A stretch of DNA of 64,000 bases from Colwellia sp. 75C3 (GTDB taxonomy: Bacteria > Pseudomonadota > Gammaproteobacteria > Enterobacterales > Alteromonadaceae). Positions 44,595-52,370 of this stretch are shown piece by piece. The notes below the pieces were generated by a model. That model was not told the DNA's origin. It did no database searches and saw only the letters and a list, made by a program, of their open reading frames with translations. Position 1 is the first letter of the stretch; the number at the start of each line of letters is the position of its first letter. The stretch is from the NCBI RefSeq assembly GCF_002836255.1, contig NZ_PJAU01000054.1, forward strand, positions 1 through 64,000, given 5' to 3'. The position numbers and the translations under genes are program-made.

Positions 44595-45272
44595 TTAATG
44601 AGATTTTACACCCTGAAAATCTTCAGTTTCAAAATATAAAGGTTTCATCGTGCCACAGTTTAGAAACTTATATTGAAGTTCAGTTTCTTTTGGTACTGGC
44701 GATGATGTAGTAAAGCGCCCTAAACAACTGGCTTCTAAATCAACCCCCAGTATGTGATCAAAGCTAGGTGCCTGCTGAATTCTATGAATATAGATTTTAT
44801 AATTTTTTCTTAATGAAACAACATCATACTCTTGCTTTCTACTTGAAGGCTTGATGTCATCAAAAGTCCTAACATACAGTTTCTTATCAAAAGACAATGA
44901 AATGTTTTCATAAACTAGCATACCATCACGCTCAAAATGCCCTGCATATAAATCGGCCTGAATAACCATTTTCTCTCCACGCATTAAACGTTGTAAATTA
45001 AATGGCTTAGGCTTAATAGTAATGAGTTGGCTGTCTCTGATCGTTTGTAATACCGCTAAATTATTATTATCTAATTTATAGAGTAGTTGTACATTATGAG
45101 GTTTTTTATAAAGCGGCAAATGAGACGCATAAATACTAGAGCCCTGAGTGACTAAAACCATACCATGAACGCCCATATAGCTAGGGTCTAATGGCGGTAA
45201 TGGTTTAACTTCATCCTCAGCAAAACTCACTTGACTTAATAAAAACAAAAGTCCAAATAACACTTTTTTCAT
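44595..45272 (-). CDS. Exported protein of unknown function
   Basis: 225 residues with a clear signal peptide (MKKVLFGLLFLLSQVSFAED). The mature part is beta-rich with two cysteines (EASCLG, FLNCGTM) that could pair. The PLPPLDPSYMGVHGMVLVTQGSSIYASHLPLY segment, and phrases such as LYKLDNNNLAVLQTIRDSQLITIKPKPFNL, recall conserved hypothetical proteins of Alteromonadales and Shewanella. No function is assigned. Monocistronic. Confidence 0.7.
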   Translation of the reverse strand: MKKVLFGLLFLLSQVSFAEDEVKPLPPLDPSYMGVHGMVLVTQGSSIYASHLPLYKKPHNVQLLYKLDNNNLAVLQTIRDSQLITIKPKPFNLQRLMRGEKMVIQADLYAGHFERDGMLVYENISLSFDKKLYVRTFDDIKPSSRKQEYDVVSLRKNYKIYIHRIQQAPSFDHILGVDLEASCLGRFTTSSPVPKETELQYKFLNCGTMKPLYFETEDFQGVKSH

Positions 45273-45545
45273 AGAAAAATCCTCACTACATTTAGGTTGA
45301 AGATATTATCAGCAACCAAAAAATCAAATTCGATTTTGATATTATAGTTGTTTTTATCAAGCAAAAAAATGGTATCTATGTAAGATATTTAATTTATTTT
45401 TCTATTAAATTACTTCGAACTTTTGTGGATATTCACAAATAATGAGAAACGAATCACGTCATGAGAAAATTTAACATATTAGTTACGTTTTGTGATTGTT
45501 CCTAATATTGGAAATAAACCTCTCGTATGATCAAAGTTAGGTTTC

Positions 45546-45567
45546 GGATTAGATTTTGTATCGATAA
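45546..45567. repeat. 22-base exact repeat, left boundary copy 2
   Basis: Identical to 30297-30318 and in the same orientation. Here it is followed at once by the attC-like hairpin and the PD40 gene. Confidence 0.75.
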
Positions 45568-45630
45568 TGCTCTACTCCGCGGGCAATGGGAGCGTAACGA
45601 GTATTGCTCCGCAGAAGTAGCTTGTTATAT
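45563..45630 (-). other. attC-like recombination site downstream of the PD40 gene
   Basis: Arms 45572-45587 and 45603-45620 pair with two unpaired extra bases and one mismatch, as in integron attC sites with extrahelical bases. On the minus strand the site opens ATAACAAG just after the PD40 stop and closes near AGCATTAT, where a G-TTAT core would be expected. The local sequence is much more GC-rich than its surroundings. The call is tentative. Confidence 0.35.
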
Positions 45631-45636
45631 GGTTTG

Positions 45637-46506
45637 CTATTTGGGGCGGAGCGTTTCAATAATTTGTGCATCCACCCAGTAGATATTTACCTCTTCGTTT
45701 CCGCGTTTTGTCCGCTTATCAAAGAATAGAAATTGTCCATCGGGTGACAAACTTGGATTTTTTTCAGAATGAGCGGTATTTATCTTGTCGCCCATATTAA
45801 TGGCAGGGCCCCATGAGCCATCAGCCGCGCGATAACTGATATAAATGTCAGATCTGCCCTGTCCATCTTCTCTGACGCTATCAAAGATAATAAAGCTTTC
45901 ATCCGGCGCAATATAAGGGTGGGCATTGTATCTGCCGATGCCAAACTGAGGACCCAATGATTTAGGCTCTTCATGTTTGCCGTCTACCAAGCGGGAATAA
46001 CGCAAAGGAATATCCATCTTTTGACTATAGGTATCAAAGTAATACGTGCCGTTTGAAGACGCCGATAGCCTCATAATGTCTATATTTTCGAAGAGCTCGC
46101 CGAGGCCTTTTACCTCTGACCAACCATCGCTTGTGCGTTCTACATAAGCATTTTTTAAATAGATGGTGTTACCATCGGGTGAGATGGATGGTTCGCTCAC
46201 AGCCGTCACGACAATAGACTTCTGCCATTGATTATTTTTATATTCAATGACATTCAAGGAATAAACTTCTTTTTCATCACGCCTGACGAAATAAAAGGTA
46301 TTCATATCCGCCCCGAACATGCCCTCAATTTCAATAAATCCCTCTGTATTAACAATACCGGGCGCAAAAATCTCAGGTGTTGAGCCGGGTGGCGTTTGAC
46401 CGAGATAGGGACCATCAGGGATGGAAATATCATCATGGCTATAACTAGTGTTGCTCATCACTAGAACAGAAAACAGTAGAACAATTGCAGTGCTAACACG
46501 CTTCAT
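45637..46506 (-). CDS. Exported PD40 (TolB-like) beta-propeller protein
   Basis: 289 residues with a signal peptide (MKRVSTAIVLLFSVLVMSNTSYS). Propeller blades are recognisable as PSISPDGNTIYLK, HPYIAPDESFIIFDS and NPSLSPDGQFLFFDK, with RSDIYISYRAADGSWGPAINMG between them. This is the WD40-like PD40 family found in exported proteins of unknown role. The gene is visibly richer in G+C than its neighbours, it is followed within 20 bases by an attC-like hairpin, and it sits between boundary repeats, all suggesting horizontal acquisition. Confidence 0.75.
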   Translation of the reverse strand: MKRVSTAIVLLFSVLVMSNTSYSHDDISIPDGPYLGQTPPGSTPEIFAPGIVNTEGFIEIEGMFGADMNTFYFVRRDEKEVYSLNVIEYKNNQWQKSIVVTAVSEPSISPDGNTIYLKNAYVERTSDGWSEVKGLGELFENIDIMRLSASSNGTYYFDTYSQKMDIPLRYSRLVDGKHEEPKSLGPQFGIGRYNAHPYIAPDESFIIFDSVREDGQGRSDIYISYRAADGSWGPAINMGDKINTAHSEKNPSLSPDGQFLFFDKRTKRGNEEVNIYWVDAQIIETLRPK

Positions 46507-46984
46507 AATTTATACCTTATTTTGAAATCAACGAATTATTTAACTTCGCTTAAATGTGATTGAACAAAACATCAGTTTAAACAAGTCGATTCTAAAATAC
46601 CTGACGTCTTTATGAATTTCAGCTGATTTTTTTCTGACGACAATAATCAACTTATTAGATGCATATAACGCTTTTTATGGAGACGCCTCAGTAACATGAC
46701 TCGAGTAATTAATTAGAAAACATATGGAAAAAATTTAAAAGCTAAGGCCAGCAACGCGCATTTAGTTGCCATTATTTTCTTGCGATTTGTGAAATTTTTT
46801 ATAATTTTCTCACTACTTTGATGCAAGAACTTTAATTCTTTTTATCAATCTAGCTACGGCCCATAAAATACGATTCAAGAATTCTCATAAGATGTGAATA
46901 TCCACACTTTATCTTGTCTTATCTTTTTAAGTCATAAATAAAATCAGTACTTATTGGCCATAGAGATATCTGAAAAGATCACTA
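46507..46984. other. Non-coding interval with right boundary repeat
   Basis: 478 bases without a gene. On the minus strand AGCGTTATATGC occurs at 46661-46672, a sequence like the joining edge of an integron cassette. The right boundary repeat copy 2 follows at 46712-46790. The rest is AT-rich. Confidence 0.4.
46712..46790. repeat. Right boundary repeat, copy 2
   Basis: Resembles 31404-31487 in the same orientation: shared cores ATTAGAAAA.ATAT and CTAA.G.CAGCAA.GCGCA, then a looser match through CCAT..TTT. Together with the 22-base motif at 45546 it brackets the PD40 gene. Confidence 0.5.
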
Positions 46985-47812
46985 TTAATACTGATATTGA
47001 GTACTGCTTTTAATAAGCTCATTCACGTCTATTTGTTGTTGATAACACTGTGCTAATGTATCTCGAGAAATAACAGTAATCAGCTCAAATTGATTCGCCT
47101 CATTATTACCTTTTAATACAATGTTAATATTTTCTCTGCTCGTTAATGCTTCAACAAAATTATTATTTTCACATAACAGCGTCACACTCTTAAGTAATAA
47201 CTGCTTTAACTGATTAACATCGCTGGCAGCGTTTGATATGTCAGGCGTAGATACTGAATTTTCAGTATGCATGGCAGCTTCCATGTTTTTATTGTTCATT
47301 AGCACTGCCAGGGTTTTTCTTTGCTCAACAACCTGCTTCATTTCATCTTGAGTCTCGCGCAATATTTTATCAATATTATCTTGCTGATCTTCTGAGCTCG
47401 CCTGTTTACTCTTATTTTTCAGTGACTTTATCTTTTTACTTAATGAAAACTCATAATGAGCAGAATTTTTCGCCTGCATGCGTAATTCATTCAGTTCAAG
47501 ATGGCTGTTACTTTTCGGCTTACTTTCCACTTGCGCATCTAGCTCATTACTTAATGCTTTATCATCCTGTCCAGGTAACTGTTTTGTTAGTTGTGATAGA
47601 TTACTTTCAATCGAAAAAACAATACCCTGGCCATGTAAATATTGATGTTCAACATTTTCAATCAAGGTATTATCTGCACTTTCAGTATTTAAATATTGCT
47701 TAAGTTGCCTGCTGTATTCTTGATTATATTTTTTAATCTGTTCTAGAGAGTTAGCGCTAACCAAGGTTGGGCTAATCATAAAAATAACGAACAGCGATAA
47801 ACGATAAATCAT
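46985..47812 (-). CDS. Exported helical/coiled-coil protein of unknown function
   Basis: 275 residues with a signal peptide (MIYRLSLFVIFMISPTLVSA). Most of the mature part is charged and helical (LEQIKKYNQEYSRQLKQYL, LNELRMQAKNSAHYEFSLSKKIKSLKNKSKQ, MKQVVEQRKTLAVLMNNK), a likely coiled coil. The last 80 residues look globular (LLKSVTLLCENNNFVEALTSRENINIVLKGNNEANQFELITVISRDTLAQCY). I do not recognise the family. It lies 80 bases downstream of the collagenase-like gene on the same strand, with a hairpin between. Confidence 0.6.
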   Translation of the reverse strand: MIYRLSLFVIFMISPTLVSANSLEQIKKYNQEYSRQLKQYLNTESADNTLIENVEHQYLHGQGIVFSIESNLSQLTKQLPGQDDKALSNELDAQVESKPKSNSHLELNELRMQAKNSAHYEFSLSKKIKSLKNKSKQASSEDQQDNIDKILRETQDEMKQVVEQRKTLAVLMNNKNMEAAMHTENSVSTPDISNAASDVNQLKQLLLKSVTLLCENNNFVEALTSRENINIVLKGNNEANQFELITVISRDTLAQCYQQQIDVNELIKSSTQYQY

Positions 47813-47836
47813 TTAAGCCTCCTTAACGTGTGAAAA

Positions 47837-47870
47837 TAACCATTATCCAATACAAGATGAATAATGGTTA
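47837..47870 (-). terminator. Hairpin after the collagenase-like gene
   Basis: TAACCATTAT (47837-47846) pairs perfectly with ATAATGGTTA (47861-47870), 22 bases beyond the protease stop on the minus strand. It lacks a long T-run. Confidence 0.5.
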
Positions 47871-47891
47871 ATCAATTATATTCCGAGTTAA

Positions 47892-49103
47892 CTAATAAGA
47901 GGCTTTCGCGCTCAGATTAATATCCGCATAAGCTCTATAGCCATATACACCGATATAAATGGTATCTGATCCAGTTACATCAAGTTGGCAAGTTTCATCA
48001 TTGCCTGATTGATTTGGACGACAATCGAATGAACCTTTAGTTGGATTACTTCCCACTCGAACAAATAAATCAGCATCACCAGTCCCGCCAGACATACTCA
48101 CAACTAAAGAGCCTGCTGATTGTGGCGACACTTCAAAGTAAGTCCAACTTCTTCTATCACCGTTAACAGATTGTTCTAATAAAACATCAGTTGTTGGCTC
48201 TGTAGGTGGTTCCGTTGGCGGCTCTGTTGGTGGATCAATTGGTGGCTCAGTTGTGGTGCCGCCAGCTAAATCTATTAACCAATTTTGCCATTCTTGCTCA
48301 TATGTTGCAGCGGCTGCATTTAAGGTAGCTTGATAATTAGTCCAGTCACCACTTCTTGTTGACGCTCTGATGCTACGAATATCATCCATGTAATTTTCAA
48401 ACATGAAACGCACGCCTAAATATCCCCAACGGTATATTTCGTCCGAGGTATTACTATAACTGGTATTAAAAACGTCACTTAAACTACGATTGCCACCATT
48501 AGCATTAATCAATGCGATAGCGTCATCGTTTGAGTTTTCTAATGAGATATATTCGCCTAAACCTTCAGACCACCAAACAGTTGTGGTTGGATAATCAGAA
48601 AAGTTGCCTTTTAAATTAAAACGACCATCTAAATAATGGACATATTCATGCTTTAAATTCCAGATTTGGAACTCTGGACGTAACCAATCGGCTTCGTGGG
48701 CATAAAAAGCAGCTTGGTTATTTGCATCAGTCGCATTACCTTCGATATACATGCCACCATTATTGGTATTAATGCCGTAAAGTCGGCCAGCATAGCGATT
48801 ATATTGGGTATAATCGTCAAAGATGATCATCAATAAGTCTTCATTCAAGTCATTAGAAATAGGGAGTTCATTAGTCTCTAATCTAGAATGAAAATAGCCT
48901 TCTTCAACGCCAACCTGATCACAAGAATCAGTAAACTGATTTGTAGTCATATCTTGAGCACGAAACTTTAATGTACCACTACAAGTATGTGTTAAGGGTA
49001 ACAAACTGTCTTCAGAGAGCTTTCCTGCAGTCGCCGAATTAGCGATTAATATGATAGACGTTGCTAATAATGATGGTAAGAGATTTTTTAGTTTAGTAGT
49101 CAT
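47892..49103 (-). CDS. Secreted M9 collagenase-type metalloprotease with PPC domain
   Basis: 403 residues. Signal peptide ending SATAG. The catalytic domain carries the zinc site H152-E153-Y-V-H156 (NLKHEYVHYLDGRF) and a downstream glutamate in WWSEGLGEYIS (E180), the M9 gluzincin layout. A proline-glutamate linker with repeated PTEPP units leads to one C-terminal PPC domain (GGTGDADLFVRVGSNP). It is shorter than classical Vibrio/Clostridium collagenases and lacks the M9N activator part, so true collagen cleavage is uncertain. Extracellular peptidase. Confidence 0.85.
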   Translation of the reverse strand: MTTKLKNLLPSLLATSIILIANSATAGKLSEDSLLPLTHTCSGTLKFRAQDMTTNQFTDSCDQVGVEEGYFHSRLETNELPISNDLNEDLLMIIFDDYTQYNRYAGRLYGINTNNGGMYIEGNATDANNQAAFYAHEADWLRPEFQIWNLKHEYVHYLDGRFNLKGNFSDYPTTTVWWSEGLGEYISLENSNDDAIALINANGGNRSLSDVFNTSYSNTSDEIYRWGYLGVRFMFENYMDDIRSIRASTRSGDWTNYQATLNAAAATYEQEWQNWLIDLAGGTTTEPPIDPPTEPPTEPPTEPTTDVLLEQSVNGDRRSWTYFEVSPQSAGSLVVSMSGGTGDADLFVRVGSNPTKGSFDCRPNQSGNDETCQLDVTGSDTIYIGVYGYRAYADINLSAKASY

Positions 49104-49422
49104 GTTTTCTCCGATTTATTTTTATTATCACATCCTTGTTATGTGTTTATTTTTAGTTGTTTGCATATCCTTGCCTGTTCATTTTATACACCACAAAACG
49201 GATAATGTATGCAATATACCCGACTCATCGTGTTTAATTGTTAAATAATACCTACTAATGTTAACGAGACATTGTTAAATAACAGGGTAAAATAATGTCA
49301 ACATTCAATAATAAAACACAAGAATATCAGAGACAAAAAAACCAGCTTAGTGCTGGTCTTTTATTTTCAATTTGTGGGAATAAAATTAAATTACTCTCTG
49401 TAGGGTGATGCTCTTAGCAACA
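49104..49422. other. Non-coding interval
   Basis: 319 bases. It holds the promoter of the collagenase-like gene and, on its right, the terminator of the histidine kinase gene. Nothing else was recognised. Confidence 0.4.
49336..49362 (-). terminator. Rho-independent terminator of the two-component operon
   Basis: ACCAGC (49341-49346) pairs with GCTGGT (49352-49357) around five bases; on the minus strand a run of seven T follows. It is about 65 bases beyond the kinase stop. Confidence 0.75.
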
Positions 49423-50832
49423 TTATTGAGCAACATAGGGTAGCGATAAAACCACCTCAACACCTTGCTTAACCTGAAGAACACCCTGATGTGTATTTGG
49501 ATGATTCTCTTGGTAATTATCTATTTTAATCGAGCCGTTATGATTAAATAAAATTTGTCGACACAGGGCTAATCCAATACCACTGCCTTGAGGTTTTGTG
49601 GTGTAAAATGGCACAAAGACATTACTTAAATTCGCAATGCCCGTACCGAAATCCCGAATGGTAATATGTTGCCAATTACCTTCTTGCATACTATCAATCT
49701 CAATGATTTTTTCTTCAACATTAGCCATTGCCTCAACCGAGTTTTTAAATAAATTTATCAGAACTTGTTCAAGCTGACTTTTATCCGCTTCAATTAACAA
49801 CTCGGGGTCTAGTCGACAATGTATTTTGCACAAAGGATAAAGTATTGCCAATTTTTCAACCATTAACGCTAATTTAAATGCTGATTTATTGGGTTGGGGT
49901 AGCTGAGATAGTTGACTGTAACTGGCAATAAACTGGCTTAAAGAATCGGCCCGTTCATTAATAATGTTAACGCCCTCAAGTAACGACGCTTTAACCATTT
50001 CACTATCAGCCCTTTTTAATTTTTTCTGCATTGATTGACTGATAGCAACAATAGGCGTTAGTGAATTATTCATTTCATGGCTTAATACGCGCAGCAGGCT
50101 TTGCCACGCTTTACGCTCTTTCTCCATCAATAAACGTTCCGCATTTGTTAGCGTATAAAGTTGATGCCTTTTGCCATCACTTAAAAAGGACTCTTTAGAT
50201 AAAAAGTGTTCTCCGGAAATAGGCCCTTCTTTAAACTCGATAATGCCGGCATTGCCGTTGATAATGTCATTGCCAATAGGTAAAGACGCTAATTGAATCT
50301 TGTCTATTTGAACATTGCTCACATTATCGACGTCTCCCAAAACAAGTTTATTCGCCGAGGCGTTTGCCATAACGATATAACCTTGCTCATCCGTTGCTAA
50401 TACCATGGCATCCATTTGCTCCATGATGCGCTCTAATAACAAACGTGATTCTTTGGCTTCTATTTTATGTTTCGACAAAGTACCCGCTAAAACATTGACT
50501 GAATTGAGTAGCTCTTGAAACGCTTGATTGGTTTGTAATCGCCCTCTTAACGTGTAATCACCATCAATCATCGACTCGATTAAGTTAGATAGAGTACGGA
50601 TTTGATACTGTGAATTTTGTCTGCTCGCCACCATAACAAAACTACACAGGAGTAATAAAACAATAAGGATAAAGGCAATTAAATAGCCTGACATTGCTGT
50701 TAAGAAAAGCGAGATGGCTGTGATGAGAAAACACGGTATACACACCAACAGTAATAATTTATGTTGGTTATCGCCGTGTTTAATTTTTGACTTACCCCAG
50801 AGTAATTGCCAAAGCTCTTTAATCCAGTTCAT
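49423..50832 (-). CDS. NtrY-like sensor histidine kinase
   Basis: 469 residues. Two N-terminal transmembrane helices (LLLLVCIPCFLITAISLFLTA and YLIAFILIVLLLLCSFVMV) are separated by a very short loop, so there is no large periplasmic sensor. A PAS-like region (about residues 130-230; MDAMVLATDEQGYIVMANASANKLV) precedes the H-box VLSHEMNNSLTPIVA, N-box LINLFKNSVEAMA and G-boxes DFGTGI and GSGIGLALCRQI. It overlaps the upstream response regulator gene by 14 bases. It probably senses a membrane or cytosolic cue and phosphorylates that regulator. Confidence 0.88.
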   Translation of the reverse strand: MNWIKELWQLLWGKSKIKHGDNQHKLLLLVCIPCFLITAISLFLTAMSGYLIAFILIVLLLLCSFVMVASRQNSQYQIRTLSNLIESMIDGDYTLRGRLQTNQAFQELLNSVNVLAGTLSKHKIEAKESRLLLERIMEQMDAMVLATDEQGYIVMANASANKLVLGDVDNVSNVQIDKIQLASLPIGNDIINGNAGIIEFKEGPISGEHFLSKESFLSDGKRHQLYTLTNAERLLMEKERKAWQSLLRVLSHEMNNSLTPIVAISQSMQKKLKRADSEMVKASLLEGVNIINERADSLSQFIASYSQLSQLPQPNKSAFKLALMVEKLAILYPLCKIHCRLDPELLIEADKSQLEQVLINLFKNSVEAMANVEEKIIEIDSMQEGNWQHITIRDFGTGIANLSNVFVPFYTTKPQGSGIGLALCRQILFNHNGSIKIDNYQENHPNTHQGVLQVKQGVEVVLSLPYVAQ

Positions 50833-52198
50833 ATTTACTCAAACGTCGATAATAACCGCTTCGGCTTAAACCTAAAGACTTAGCTGTTTCGGTGGCATTA
50901 CCACGATGAAATTTCAGTCGTTTTATTAACGCCTTTCTTTCTATTTCATCGAGGCTTAAGGTGGGATCTTCCAAAGACTCAGTATTATCTACGTTATTAT
51001 CGCCTGTTAACATCAACTCAGCGGTATCAATACTGTCTTTTTTACAGGTAAAAAGCACCCGTTCCATCATATGGCTCAGTTCACGAATATTACCTGGCCA
51101 GTTATATTGTTGCATTGCCATGATGGCTTGCTCAGAGAGTTTAGGACAAGCCCGGTGATATTTAACACTGAAAGATTGTAGAAAGTGTTCAGCTAGCGCG
51201 GGAATATCTTCAACGCGTTCACTTAACGATGGCACTCTTAACTCAATAGTATTTAAGCGGTAATACAGATCTTGCCTAAAGCTATTGTTTTTAATATCTG
51301 CCAATAAATCGCTGTTCGTTGCCGAAATAATACGTACATCTGCATGTAATGATTTACTACTACCCACCGCCTCAAATTGTTGCGCCTCCAGCACATGCAA
51401 TAATTTAGCTTGTTGAGCAAAAGGAATATTGGCAAGTTCATCTAAAAACAAGGTGCCTTGCTCTGCCATTTCAAAGCGTCCGATACGACTTTCTTTCGCG
51501 TCAGTAAACGCGCCTTTTACATGACCAAACATTTCGCTTTCAAACAATGATTCAGGTATTGCCCCCATATTAACAGGTACAAATGAATGACTTTTTCGGG
51601 TAGAAACACTATGCACATACGCAGCAAGCATGCTTTTACCGGTACCATTATCACCGGTTAATAAAATGCTCATATCGCTTTTTGCTAAATCATCAAGGGT
51701 TGATAAGAGTGTTTGCATTGATTGTGATTGAGCAATGATGCCTGAACGACTACCTGGGTGAGCTTGCGAAGTGAGCAGCTGATTTTGCTGACTAAGTCGT
51801 TGGGCTTTTTTATCTGATTTTGCTAAGGCTAATTGATTGTCAATTGCGCTGAGCATGCGTTCATTTTTCCAAGGCTTTTGAATAAAGTCTTTAGCGCCCG
51901 CTTGCATAGCTTCAACCGCGATATCAATAGTCGCCCAGCCAGTCATCACGATAATAGGAATATTAAGTTCAAGTGCAGTGATTGCTTCAACGAGTTGAAC
52001 ACCTTCAGCACCTGAAGTTGTATCTTGCTGAAAATTCATATCAAGTAGAATTAAATCAACACTTTGAGTTTTTAAATTATCTAAAGCCGCCTGTGGCGTA
52101 GTGACCGCTAAAATATCAAAGCCTTCATCGGCTAACACAAATTTTAAACTGGCAATGATATTAATATCATCATCGGCAATAAGGATTTTTTTATTCAC
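50819..52198 (-). CDS. NtrC-family sigma-54-dependent response regulator
   Basis: 459 residues. Receiver domain (ILIADDDINIIASLKFVL; phospho-aspartate in LILLDMNF), then AAA+ (Walker A LLTGDNGTGKS; Walker B GTLFLDELA) and a C-terminal Fis HTH (NATETAKSLGLSRSGYYRRLSKY). The sigma-54 contact loop reads GAFTDA in place of GAFTGA, a variant found in many members. With its kinase partner it likely activates the export operon upstream, which has a sigma-54 promoter and paired upstream sites. Confidence 0.9.
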   Translation of the reverse strand: MNKKILIADDDINIIASLKFVLADEGFDILAVTTPQAALDNLKTQSVDLILLDMNFQQDTTSGAEGVQLVEAITALELNIPIIVMTGWATIDIAVEAMQAGAKDFIQKPWKNERMLSAIDNQLALAKSDKKAQRLSQQNQLLTSQAHPGSRSGIIAQSQSMQTLLSTLDDLAKSDMSILLTGDNGTGKSMLAAYVHSVSTRKSHSFVPVNMGAIPESLFESEMFGHVKGAFTDAKESRIGRFEMAEQGTLFLDELANIPFAQQAKLLHVLEAQQFEAVGSSKSLHADVRIISATNSDLLADIKNNSFRQDLYYRLNTIELRVPSLSERVEDIPALAEHFLQSFSVKYHRACPKLSEQAIMAMQQYNWPGNIRELSHMMERVLFTCKKDSIDTAELMLTGDNNVDNTESLEDPTLSLDEIERKALIKRLKFHRGNATETAKSLGLSRSGYYRRLSKYELD

Positions 52199-52319
52199 AA
52201 GCGCCTATTCATAAGTAGTTAAGTTATCGAGGTTATTCCTACACGTTCAATAATAGTAAAGAAATGAGCAAGAATTAGATAGTTAGCAGCGTCATTATCT
52301 TAATAAGGTATGAGTAAAA

Positions 52320-52355
52320 GGTAACAGATAGATAATACGTTACCTATCTGTTACC
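52320..52355 (-). terminator. Terminator between the ABC export operon and the two-component genes
   Basis: GGTAACAGATAG (52320-52331) pairs perfectly with CTATCTGTTACC (52344-52355); TTTT follows on the minus strand. It lies 16 bases beyond the permease stop, so the regulator genes depend on readthrough or their own promoter. Confidence 0.75.
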
Positions 52356-52370
52356 TCAGCCTGTATTCGT

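Larger units (their letters stand above)
45273..45636. other. Non-coding interval with repeat and cassette-like hairpin
   Basis: 364 bases. The left half is AT-rich promoter sequence for the exported protein at 44595-45272. The right part holds the 22-base repeat and a GC-rich attC-like hairpin listed separately. Confidence 0.5.

Noticed and set aside
46741..46765. Similarity of the right boundary repeat (CCAGCAACGCGC) to the ColE1-type origin region
   Set aside because: The match is about a dozen bases, no RNA I/RNA II layout is visible, and the repeat recurs at 31.4 kb without plasmid genes. Chance or a different shared motif is more likely.
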